A DNA stretch of 5,593 bases from Kiritimatiellia bacterium (GTDB taxonomy: Bacteria > Verrucomicrobiota > Kiritimatiellia > RFP12 > UBA1067), in contig JAFPDR010000200.1 in assembly GCA_017389885.1 (NCBI GenBank), positions 1 to 5,593 of the forward strand, in the 5' to 3' direction. Numbering within the stretch: position 1 is the first letter of the stretch; each line of letters starts with the position of its first letter. A program made the translations under genes and the position numbers. Positions 1 through 4,574 of this stretch are shown here, one piece after another. The notes below the pieces were generated by a model that was not told the DNA's origin, made no database searches, and saw only the letters and a list, made by a program, of their open reading frames with translations.

Positions 1-149
1 GCGTCGAAGCGCATGGCGATCTGATAATGGACCCACGCAAGCAGCGCATTGCCGGGCAGCAGCACCGCGCACAGCTTCAGCCAAGTCTTCCCGACCGCCC
101 TTCTGTAGACGATGAGCGATTCAGCGAGTATGTCGATAAGAGTTTTCAT
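1..149 (-). CDS. N-terminal part of a putative membrane protein (runs off the left edge)
   Basis: The minus strand reads ATG at 149-147 and stays open to the window edge, giving 49 complete codons that begin MKTLIDILAESLIVYRRAVG. Residues about 21-42 (KTWLKLCAVLLPGNALLAWV) form a hydrophobic stretch after a basic patch (YRRAVGK), which fits a first transmembrane helix with the N-terminus in the cytoplasm. A strong extended -10 box (TTTGGTATAAT) ends 8 nt before the ATG. There is no Shine-Dalgarno sequence, so the transcript would be leaderless or nearly so. The start is chosen because the promoter points straight into it and the frame has a plausible composition. A longer minus-strand ORF covering 121-642 is in another frame and overlaps the nuclease-like gene antisense, so it was not used. 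The family is not recognised, and the rest of the protein lies outside the window. Confidence 0.65.
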   Translation of the reverse strand, partial: MKTLIDILAESLIVYRRAVGKTWLKLCAVLLPGNALLAWVHYQIAMRFD

Positions 150-157
150 TGGCGAAC

Positions 158-163
158 ATTATA
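158..163 (-). promoter_or_regulatory. Extended -10 promoter of the leftward membrane-protein gene
   Basis: The minus strand reads TTTGGTATAAT, a perfect TATAAT at 163-158 preceded by the TGG of an extended -10. The ATG at 149 follows after 8 nt, so transcription would start about 2 nt before the start codon. No good -35 box is visible. A GC palindrome (170-189) covers roughly -38 to -19, the place where a -35 would sit. Confidence 0.7.
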
Positions 164-169
164 CCAAAT

Positions 170-189
170 CCGCGGCACATCCGCCGCGG
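170..189. repeat. 20-bp GC palindrome, copy 1 (operator-like or REP-like)
   Basis: CCGCGGC (170-176), six bases ACATCC, then GCCGCGG (183-189): a perfect 7-bp inverted repeat. It abuts the extended -10 of the leftward promoter. The same arrangement recurs at 1540-1558, a half-site lies at 4565-4571, and a copy without a promoter is at 5138-5156. It could be a regulator's operator, a short dispersed repeat or a hairpin that ends transcription; the sequence alone does not decide. Confidence 0.75.
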
Positions 190-208
190 AGGCGCTGCCG
201 GGCTGCGA

Positions 209-245
209 CGACGGGCGGAAGGAGCGCAGCGAGTGGAGTCCGTCG
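209..245 (+). repeat. Stem-flanked 25-nt repeat, copy 1
   Basis: Left arm CGACGG (209-214) and right arm CCGTCG (240-245) are exact reverse complements and enclose a 25-nt purine-rich core (215-239, beginning GCGGAAGGAGCGC and ending AGTGGAGT). The core is identical to that at 1351-1375, but the arms there differ and still pair. This copy sits in the -35 region of the rightward promoter. Confidence 0.75.
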
Positions 246-256
246 CGGCAATATGG

Positions 257-262
257 TATACT
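257..262 (+). promoter_or_regulatory. Extended -10 promoter of the HEAT/nuclease-like gene
   Basis: TGGTATACT (254-262) is an extended -10 with TATACT at 257-262. Transcription would start near 269, leaving a leader of about 35 nt that contains the Shine-Dalgarno AGGAGA (291-296), 8 nt before the ATG at 305. No -35 box is evident at 234-239; repeat copy 1 lies there instead. Confidence 0.55.
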
Positions 263-304
263 TTGCGAACATAACATTGGCGGCAACAGCAGGAGAGAAA
301 CACA

Positions 305-1198
305 ATGGCTTCACACAACCCGGATGTGGCAGAGCAGAAACAGCTCAGGGCAAGGGCGCTGGAGATCGGCAACACGCTTGAGGCGAGCGCGGTCGACGAG
401 TTGTTCGGCCTTCTCAAATGCCGATTTCCGGAAGTGCGCCGACTTGCGGCCTCCGCGCTCGGCAAGCTCGCTCCGCGACATCCTAACGAGATGCTCGTCA
501 CCGAATACCTCGCCCAGGCCGCAGAAACCGACGACCACCCACAGGTCCGCCAGTACGCGCTCAAGGCTCTGTCGAAGTATCCGAACGCATCCGTGGCCCT
601 TCTGGACAGGCTCAGGGACCTCGCCCGCAATCCAGATCTCAAGGACTACGTCAGAACTGCCGCCGCCGAAGCAGTCGCCGCGGCCCAGGAGGCGAACCGC
701 ACGGCATACGCCAGAAAGCACCACTGGTGCACGCGCTGCCGCAGGAGGATTAACGAAGAAGACTTCATGCGGGGCATGGAGCTCTTCGGAAAGCCATACT
801 GTCTGCACTGCCTCGACGAACGGATCCTGGAGTCGAAGAACTTCGAGATCGTCGTCAACGAGGCGAAAGCGAAACGTACCGAAGACGGCACCGCTGTCCA
901 GTCGCAGGGGGAGCGGAGGATCGCCGACTATCTCTCCCTGAAGGGAGTCAGATATGTTTACGACGAGCGGTACCGGATGGCCGGGGACGTCCGCATCAGG
1001 CCAGACTTCTATCTTCCCGAATTCGACCTCTACATCGAATACTGGGGGATGGACACGCCGGAGTACGTAGAGAACATGAAGAAGAAGCTGTTCCTCTACC
1101 AGCGCGCCGGAAAGAAACTCATATCCCTTTCATTCCGCGACTTCGACCGGCTTGAGGCGATTCTCGAGGAAAAGCTCTCGCGCTACATTCGGCTTTAG
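305..1198 (+). CDS. HEAT-repeat / zinc-ribbon / PD-(D/E)XK nuclease-like protein
   Basis: This 297-residue protein appears to be soluble; no signal peptide or membrane segment is seen. Residues about 28-127 are helical and alanine/leucine-rich with HEAT-like units (VRRLAASALGKLA at 44-56, VRQYALKALSKYP at 81-93, VRTAAAEAVAAA at 116-127). A four-cysteine module follows: CTRC (142-145) and CLHC (166-169), probably binding zinc. The C-terminal part (about 199-297) resembles a PD-(D/E)XK nuclease fold: SQGERRIADYL with Glu203, RPDFYLPEFDLYIEYWG with Asp234 and Glu245, then lysines at 259-261. The usual Lys two residues after Glu245 is Trp247. The PDFYLP...YIE(Y/H)-G pattern resembles nuclease-like modules attached to some UvrD-type helicases. 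AGGAGA at 291-296 supports the start. The substrate is unknown; a DNA or RNA processing role is inferred from the fold-like motifs only. Confidence 0.85.
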   Translation: MASHNPDVAEQKQLRARALEIGNTLEASAVDELFGLLKCRFPEVRRLAASALGKLAPRHPNEMLVTEYLAQAAETDDHPQVRQYALKALSKYPNASVALLDRLRDLARNPDLKDYVRTAAAEAVAAAQEANRTAYARKHHWCTRCRRRINEEDFMRGMELFGKPYCLHCLDERILESKNFEIVVNEAKAKRTEDGTAVQSQGERRIADYLSLKGVRYVYDERYRMAGDVRIRPDFYLPEFDLYIEYWGMDTPEYVENMKKKLFLYQRAGKKLISLSFRDFDRLEAILEEKLSRYIRL

Positions 1199-1203
1199 CC
1201 GCG

Positions 1204-1240
1204 CGACGGACTCCGCTCGCTGCGCTCCCTACGCCCGCCG
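1204..1240 (-). repeat. Stem-flanked 25-nt repeat, copy 3 (inverted)
   Basis: On the minus strand the arms are CGGCGG (1240-1235) and CCGTCG (1209-1204), which pair as RNA with one G-U wobble. The 25-nt core (1234-1210) matches 22 of 25 positions of the other two copies. It begins 6 nt after the stop codon of the nuclease-like gene. It is inverted relative to the copy at 1345-1381, so the two cores could also pair with each other across about 100 nt. Confidence 0.7.
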
Positions 1241-1246
1241 CATTCG

Positions 1247-1266
1247 GCCTCTTCCTCCCAAGAGGC
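1247..1266 (+). terminator. Perfect hairpin downstream of the nuclease-like gene (possible terminator)
   Basis: GCCTCTT (1247-1253), loop CCTCCC, AAGAGGC (1260-1266): a 7-bp perfect stem 48 nt past the stop codon. No T-run follows, so intrinsic termination is doubtful. It may protect the 3' end or simply mark the end of the transcript. Confidence 0.35.
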
Positions 1267-1344
1267 GGATGTCCCTTCAAAAGCGGGCGCGGAAGGAGCC
1301 CTCACCCAACAGCGTGCGCGCAAGGAGTGAATCGGCCGCCGAGA

Positions 1345-1381
1345 GCGGACGCGGAAGGAGCGCAGCGAGTGGAGTGTCCGC
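1345..1381 (+). repeat. Stem-flanked 25-nt repeat, copy 2
   Basis: Arms GCGGAC (1345-1350) and GTCCGC (1376-1381) are exact reverse complements around a core (1351-1375) identical at all 25 positions to that at 215-239. The arms differ from copy 1 in several positions, yet pairing is complete. Confidence 0.75.
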
Positions 1382-1527
1382 AAATGGCTTCACGTCCCGT
1401 CGGCGGATGGCGGCTTGCGAGCCTCCTTGCCGCTATAATCATCCTAACCGACATGTTCATTTACAGAATTCCGTTGCGAGTTTGCAATATTCTACGGACA
1501 CACTATTTCACCCGTCGTCATGCGAGC

Positions 1528-1533
1528 ATTATA
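1528..1533 (-). promoter_or_regulatory. Orphan extended -10 promoter with no evident gene
   Basis: The minus strand reads TTTGGTATAAT with TATAAT at 1533-1528. Six nt later an ATG (1521-1519) opens a nine-codon ORF (MTTGEIVCP) ending in TAG. The spacing is the same as at the kinase start. No longer gene follows, so the transcript is a small RNA, a leader peptide message or the relic of a lost gene. It would run through the repeats towards the 3' end of the nuclease-like gene. Confidence 0.55.
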
Positions 1534-1539
1534 CCAAAT

Positions 1540-1558
1540 CCGCGGCAAATGCGCCGCG
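1540..1558. repeat. GC palindrome, copy 2, abutting the orphan promoter
   Basis: CCGCGGC (1540-1546), AAATGC, GCCGCG (1553-1558): a 6-bp perfect inverted repeat in the same position relative to the extended -10 as at 170-189. With the promoter, about 36 bp (1522-1557) are nearly identical to 152-187. Read as minus-strand RNA it is also a GC stem about 38 nt after the operon's last stop codon followed by GAUUUGG, so a weak terminator role is possible. Confidence 0.7.
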
Positions 1559-1596
1559 TGGCTGTCAATCCAAGCCTTCGCCAAATGGCTCTATTG

Positions 1597-2250
1597 TCAC
1601 TCGTTCGTGACAACGCGGGCGAAATGGCCGAGGAAGAAGCATTTTCCGGACGGATCGCGCGACGAGCCGAGTGGAGCGAGCATCGGACGCACGAGCGTGA
1701 CCGTCTGAAGCGCGACGACCACGAAGACAACGAACCACGTCGACAGTCCGGCAGTCGATGCGACGACACCCGACTGCCTCGCGCGGGCGAGCGCCGAAAT
1801 GGCGAAGAATGCGCCGATTCCCGCAAGGAGAGCCGCGAAGACAACGATGAATCCCACCGTCTCGGTCGAGACCGAGAACAGCCAGAGCACCGGGGCGAGC
1901 GCCGCGAGGATGCATCCGAGCGTGGCGGTTGCGACAAGCCCGAGTCCGAGAAGCCGCGCCGGAGACAGCGTACTCCCCGAAATCGACGCGAACACGTACA
2001 TCGTCGGATATGTCAGCGCAAATGAGAACGCGACGACTCCGACCATCTTCGCCGAATCGGCAAACGCGACCTGAAGGTCGACGAAAGACCCGACAGCGAA
2101 ACCGAAGACCGCGGCGCCGACGAGCGAGACGAGCGCGAGGAACACCGCCGGAAGCGCGAAGCGTTCCGAGTCGCGCAGCCGCGCGGCGAAACCGCCCGGA
2201 TCGGAGAGAAGGCTCGATACATTGAATCTTGGCGACTGACTTTGGCTCAT
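1597..2250 (-). CDS. Polytopic membrane protein, second of two tandem relatives
   Basis: This 217-residue protein has about five hydrophobic segments (roughly 33-55, 68-90, 102-126, 132-154, 172-190). The first 30 residues are polar (MSQSQSPRFNVSSLLSDPGG). Its core, with YPTMYVF (81-87), LAPVLWLF (118-125) and the C-terminal Q-x(5)-RP motif (Q182, R188, P189), parallels the gene just upstream, so the two are distant paralogues. They resemble hypothetical membrane proteins of PVC bacteria (from memory, not searched); no function is established. The start at 2250 is fixed by AGGAG (2262-2258), 7 nt upstream, and by a 4-bp ATGA overlap with the upstream stop, which suggests coupled translation. 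A longer same-frame ORF upstream to 2913 is only the shadow of the neighbouring gene. It is the last gene of the operon. Its tail (SGKCFFLGHFARVVTNE) differs from that of the paralogue. Confidence 0.85.
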   Translation of the reverse strand: MSQSQSPRFNVSSLLSDPGGFAARLRDSERFALPAVFLALVSLVGAAVFGFAVGSFVDLQVAFADSAKMVGVVAFSFALTYPTMYVFASISGSTLSPARLLGLGLVATATLGCILAALAPVLWLFSVSTETVGFIVVFAALLAGIGAFFAISALARARQSGVVASTAGLSTWFVVFVVVALQTVTLVRPMLAPLGSSRDPSGKCFFLGHFARVVTNE

Positions 2251-2879
2251 GGGACTGCTCCTTTGCTGATTATGTGCGGGATTATCTGACGGAAAAGCGA
2301 TTCGAGGAAGTTGCTGTCGAGCGCATCGGATCGAAGGAACTCCACCGCGATGTTCGGGCTGCCGACGAGCGGACGCATGATCCATCCGAGCTGGCATCCG
2401 ACGACGGCGAACGACGCGATCCAGAGCGCGACCATCGGCGCGAGGCGGCACGCGGGCGGCACGCGACGCCGGAGCGCTCGGCAGAGGACGAGATTGCCCG
2501 TGGCGCCCGCGCAGGCAAGGACGAGTATGTGGACCATCATCATCGTCGCGTGGGCGAAGCGCATCTCCTCGCGAGTCCCGGCGTCGGGCGCGCCGGAGAA
2601 GACGAAGTACAGCACGACCGGGGAGAGCGCGAGCAGTATCGAGCCCGCGACGGCCATCGCGGAGAACACCGCGCCGAGCACCTCGCGGTAGCGAAGCCCC
2701 GCGCGGCAGATGAGTCCAGCCGCCCAGCAGAACGCCGAGACGACCAGCGTCGTCGCGACGAAAACGACAGGCAGCTTGACGGCGACGTACGCCGCCATCA
2801 GCGGCGATCGCCACGCGGCGAGCACCGCCCCGTATGCGGCGGTCGAGAGCACGACTATTAGGACATCCCGTTTCATCAT
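2247..2879 (-). CDS. Polytopic membrane protein with QxxWxxRPxxGSP motif
   Basis: This 210-residue protein has about five transmembrane segments (roughly 5-23, 32-58, 66-94, 109-132, 147-167). The conserved-looking C-terminal motif is Q163-LGWIM-R169-P170-LVGSPN, followed by a polar tail rich in F, L and D. The Q-x(5)-RP core returns in the downstream paralogue. The family is one I associate with uncharacterised membrane proteins of Planctomycetes and Verrucomicrobia; no reaction can be assigned. Two adjacent ATGs (2879 and 2876) are possible starts. A GGAG is 13 nt from the first, rather far for a ribosome site. The next Met is residue 28, past the first hydrophobic segment, so it is unlikely. 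It lies 50 bp after the sigma factor gene and overlaps the next gene by 4 bp. A sensory, anti-sigma-like or target role for the pair is inference from position only. Confidence 0.85.
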   Translation of the reverse strand: MMKRDVLIVVLSTAAYGAVLAAWRSPLMAAYVAVKLPVVFVATTLVVSAFCWAAGLICRAGLRYREVLGAVFSAMAVAGSILLALSPVVLYFVFSGAPDAGTREEMRFAHATMMMVHILVLACAGATGNLVLCRALRRRVPPACRLAPMVALWIASFAVVGCQLGWIMRPLVGSPNIAVEFLRSDALDSNFLESLFRQIIPHIISKGAVP

Positions 2880-2884
2880 ACGGG

Positions 2885-2913
2885 ATAATGCGCTCCACCG
2901 GCGAAAATGTCAC
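2885..2913 (-). promoter_or_regulatory. Possible weak internal promoter before the membrane-protein pair
   Basis: On the minus strand GTGACA (2913-2908) and CATTAT (2890-2885) are separated by 17 bp and end 5 nt before the ATG at 2879. Matches to the -35 and -10 consensus are 5/6 and 4/6. It could allow expression of the two membrane proteins apart from kinase and sigma, but chance occurrence is plausible. Confidence 0.25.
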
Positions 2914-2929
2914 GGCGAAACGAAAAAAA

Positions 2930-3529
2930 TCAGTCGCCGAACTCGGCCTCTATCGCGTCGACCATGCGTCCGATGCGCGTCTTCGCCTGGCTCACCTGGT
3001 TGCGCGTGACGCCGAAGAGCCGCACGACCTCGTCGATCGGACGCTCCTCGAGGACGTAGGCCCGGTAGAGGTTCTTGTTGAGGTCGGAGACGAGCGTCTT
3101 CGTGAGGACATGCTCCACCGCGGCGCGGTGCCGTGCAGCGGCCCATTCCGCGTCAAGCCCCGCCGTCACGGAATCGGCGGGGACGGACAGCTCCGCGTCG
3201 TCGATTTCAACCGTGCGCCCGAGTCCGCGGCTCCTCTCGCGGCGGTAGGCCATGTAGAGCTTGCTGCGGATCATCTTCGCGAGGTACGCGCGAAAGTTCC
3301 CCTTCCCCTCGCGGACCGAGAACCGGTTCCCGCGGAACACCGCGACGAGCCCTGCGAGCACCTCCTGCACTATGTCGTCAGCGTCGCAGTCCCCGCGCGA
3401 GCGCGCGAAGTCGCGCATCGCGGGGACGTAGAGGTCGGCGAAGCGGACCCAGTTCGCCTCGTCCTCGCCGGTCACCTGCGCGGCGAGCTTGGCGAGAAGC
3501 GTCGCGGAAGTCTCGGGGAAGGCGCTCAT
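2930..3529 (-). CDS. ECF-type RNA polymerase sigma factor
   Basis: This 199-residue protein has the two-domain layout of group 4 sigma factors and would direct RNA polymerase to a specific promoter set. Sigma2 spans about 25-100: W27-RFADLYVPAMRDFAR, the acidic DADDIVQEV (49-57) that contacts the polymerase clamp in this family, and the basic GNFRAYLAKMIRSKL...YRRER (77-99) for -10 recognition. A polar linker (about 101-128) leads to sigma4 (about 135-193), whose helix-turn-helix is ERPIDEVVRLFGVTRNQVSQAK (162-183). The start at 3529 is set by a 4-bp ATGA overlap with the kinase stop and by GGAG (3541-3538), 8 nt upstream; a longer frame reaching 4189 is the kinase's shadow. No classic anti-sigma gene is adjacent, so the overlapping kinase is the likely regulator. 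Phosphorylation control has a precedent in the PknT-EcfP pair of Vibrio, but here the acidic sigma2 residues that EcfP lacks are present. Confidence 0.88.
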   Translation of the reverse strand: MSAFPETSATLLAKLAAQVTGEDEANWVRFADLYVPAMRDFARSRGDCDADDIVQEVLAGLVAVFRGNRFSVREGKGNFRAYLAKMIRSKLYMAYRRERSRGLGRTVEIDDAELSVPADSVTAGLDAEWAAARHRAAVEHVLTKTLVSDLNKNLYRAYVLEERPIDEVVRLFGVTRNQVSQAKTRIGRMVDAIEAEFGD

Positions 3530-4545
3530 TTCTTCAGCTCCATGATTATCCTCGTGAGGCGCTCCACCTCGCTCTGCGCGGCGTTGTAGCGTCCGCGCTC
3601 CAGCGCCGCGAGTATCGTGAGCGCGACGAAAGTGCAAGCCGCGATGAAGAGGATCGTCCCAATGACCCAGTGCGGGAACCTTATGCGCAGGAATATCTCC
3701 TGCGTGTTCGCCTCGCCGGAGAGGAGGCGGATCGGCGAGGCGGACTTCGCCTGGCGCCACGGCACGCATTCGCGTTCCGCCGGCTTGTCGCGCAAAAGCC
3801 GCGGCAGGATCGTCCGCCACATCGGGTCGAGCGGCATGAGCATGTCGTCGAGCTGCGCGCCCGGCATGTACCACACCTGCGTTAGAAGCCGGAGGATCAT
3901 GACGCCGAGCGAGAAGTAGTCCGACGCGGCCGACTCCTCCGCCCCGTCCTTCAGCTCGGGCGCGAGGTAGAACGGCTTGCCCATGATCGGCTTGTCGCCG
4001 CGCACGAGCGTGTTCATCGTCTCCTTCAGCTCCGCGCGCAGGTCGTGCGGCAGTATCTTCGAGACGCCGAAGTCCGACAGCACGGCGCGTCCGTCGGACC
4101 CTATGAGCACGTTCTCCAGCGTGACGTCGCGGTGTATCACCCCCGCGCCGTGGATGTAAGTGAGTCCCTCGCGAAGGTCCTCGTACCACAGCGCGACCTT
4201 CTCCTCGGTGACTTCCCCTGACTCGAGCGCGTCGCGGAGCGTGCGGGGGCGTCCGGTCGGATCGAGCACGAGGTCCATGACGTAGTACAGGAGCCCCGTC
4301 GCCGGATCGATGTCCATGTCGTAGACCCGCACTATGCGCGGATGCGCGAGGCGCGCGAGGAGTCGTCCCTCCACGCGGAAGCGCTTGCGCAGGAACTCCA
4401 CTTCGCCGTGGTCGAGCGTAAACGCCTTGAGCGCGAAGCGTGCGCCGAGCCTCTCGTTCTCGACTTCGTACACCTCCGCCATGCCGCCCTTCCCGAGCAG
4501 CCTCACGACGCGGTACGGGCCTATCACTGTCCCTTCGGCAAGCAT
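3526..4545 (-). CDS. Membrane-anchored Hanks-type Ser/Thr protein kinase
   Basis: This 339-residue protein has an N-terminal cytoplasmic kinase domain (about 11-255). The ATP loop is GKGGMAEVY (18-26), the catalytic Lys is K40 in FALKAF, and the helix C Glu is E59. The catalytic loop is HRDVTLEN (138-145) with D140 and N145; DFG is 158-160, APE 195-197, and D209/G214 lie in SDYFSLG. The Lys normally found two residues after the catalytic Asp (HRDxK) is Thr142, which is unusual for this class. A single membrane span (about 293-315) follows, then a short charged, possibly coiled tail of about 24 residues; no PASTA or other sensor domain is present. The ATG at 4545 is chosen because the domain begins at once and TATAAT lies 6 nt upstream; the frame is open to 4809, but that part overlaps amrS and has no kinase character. 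The stop overlaps the sigma factor start (ATGA), so the two proteins are probably made together and act together. Confidence 0.9.
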   Translation of the reverse strand: MLAEGTVIGPYRVVRLLGKGGMAEVYEVENERLGARFALKAFTLDHGEVEFLRKRFRVEGRLLARLAHPRIVRVYDMDIDPATGLLYYVMDLVLDPTGRPRTLRDALESGEVTEEKVALWYEDLREGLTYIHGAGVIHRDVTLENVLIGSDGRAVLSDFGVSKILPHDLRAELKETMNTLVRGDKPIMGKPFYLAPELKDGAEESAASDYFSLGVMILRLLTQVWYMPGAQLDDMLMPLDPMWRTILPRLLRDKPAERECVPWRQAKSASPIRLLSGEANTQEIFLRIRFPHWVIGTILFIAACTFVALTILAALERGRYNAAQSEVERLTRIIMELKK

Positions 4546-4551
4546 GCGGAT

Positions 4552-4557
4552 ATTATA
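4552..4557 (-). promoter_or_regulatory. Operon promoter directing a leaderless kinase mRNA
   Basis: The minus strand reads TTTTGGTATAAT with TATAAT at 4557-4552, then ATCCGC, then the kinase ATG at 4545. With the -10 at -12 to -7, position +1 is the A of the ATG. A half-site of the GC palindrome (GCCGCGG, 4571-4565) sits just upstream, and GCGGAT/ATCCGC arms (4546-4551 and 4563-4568) flank the -10. The upstream part overlaps the last codons of amrS, whose stop is 18 bp away. Confidence 0.75.
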
Positions 4558-4574
4558 CCAAAATCCGCGGCGCG

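Larger units (their letters stand above)
1199..1596. other. Intergenic region of about 400 bp rich in repeats and promoter-like signals
   Basis: No convincing protein gene is seen between the convergent ends of the nuclease-like gene (stop TAG 1196-1198) and the last operon gene (stop TGA 1599-1597). It holds two stem-flanked repeats in opposite orientation (1204-1240 and 1345-1381), an 11-nt piece of the same core (1289-1299), a perfect hairpin (1247-1266), a TATAAT on the plus strand (1434-1439) and a strong promoter with palindrome on the minus strand (1528-1558). Positions 1440-1520 are clearly richer in A+T than the surroundings. Open frames crossing the region are low-complexity translations of the repeats. 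Confidence 0.7.

Noticed and set aside
27..941. Plus-strand ORF of 304 residues overlapping the nuclease-like gene
   Set aside because: It is rich in Arg, Ser and Thr with no domain, reads through both intergenic repeats and is out of frame with the well-supported gene at 305-1198.
1302..1460. Minus-strand ORF of 52 residues beginning MNMSVRMIIAARR
   Set aside because: It lacks a ribosome site and over a third of it is a translation of the stem-flanked repeat; no family resemblance.
150..1600. CRISPR array
   Set aside because: The repeats are few, unevenly spaced, in both orientations and have no regular spacers or cas genes nearby.
1662..1690. Apparent further copy of the 25-nt repeat core (GAGTGGAGCGAGC)
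   Set aside because: Only about ten bases match, there are no pairing arms, and the stretch encodes the conserved RPMLAPLGS part of the membrane protein.
1327..2025. Plus-strand ORF of 232 residues, with a TATAAT at 1434-1439 and an in-frame ATG at 1453
   Set aside because: Most of it is antisense to the membrane-protein gene and consists of a charged Arg/Glu-rich translation typical of a shadow frame; there is no Shine-Dalgarno or -35.
2834..3589. Plus-strand ORF of 251 residues antisense to the sigma factor gene
   Set aside because: The minus strand encodes a clear sigma factor with fixed start and stop; the plus frame has no recognisable domain.
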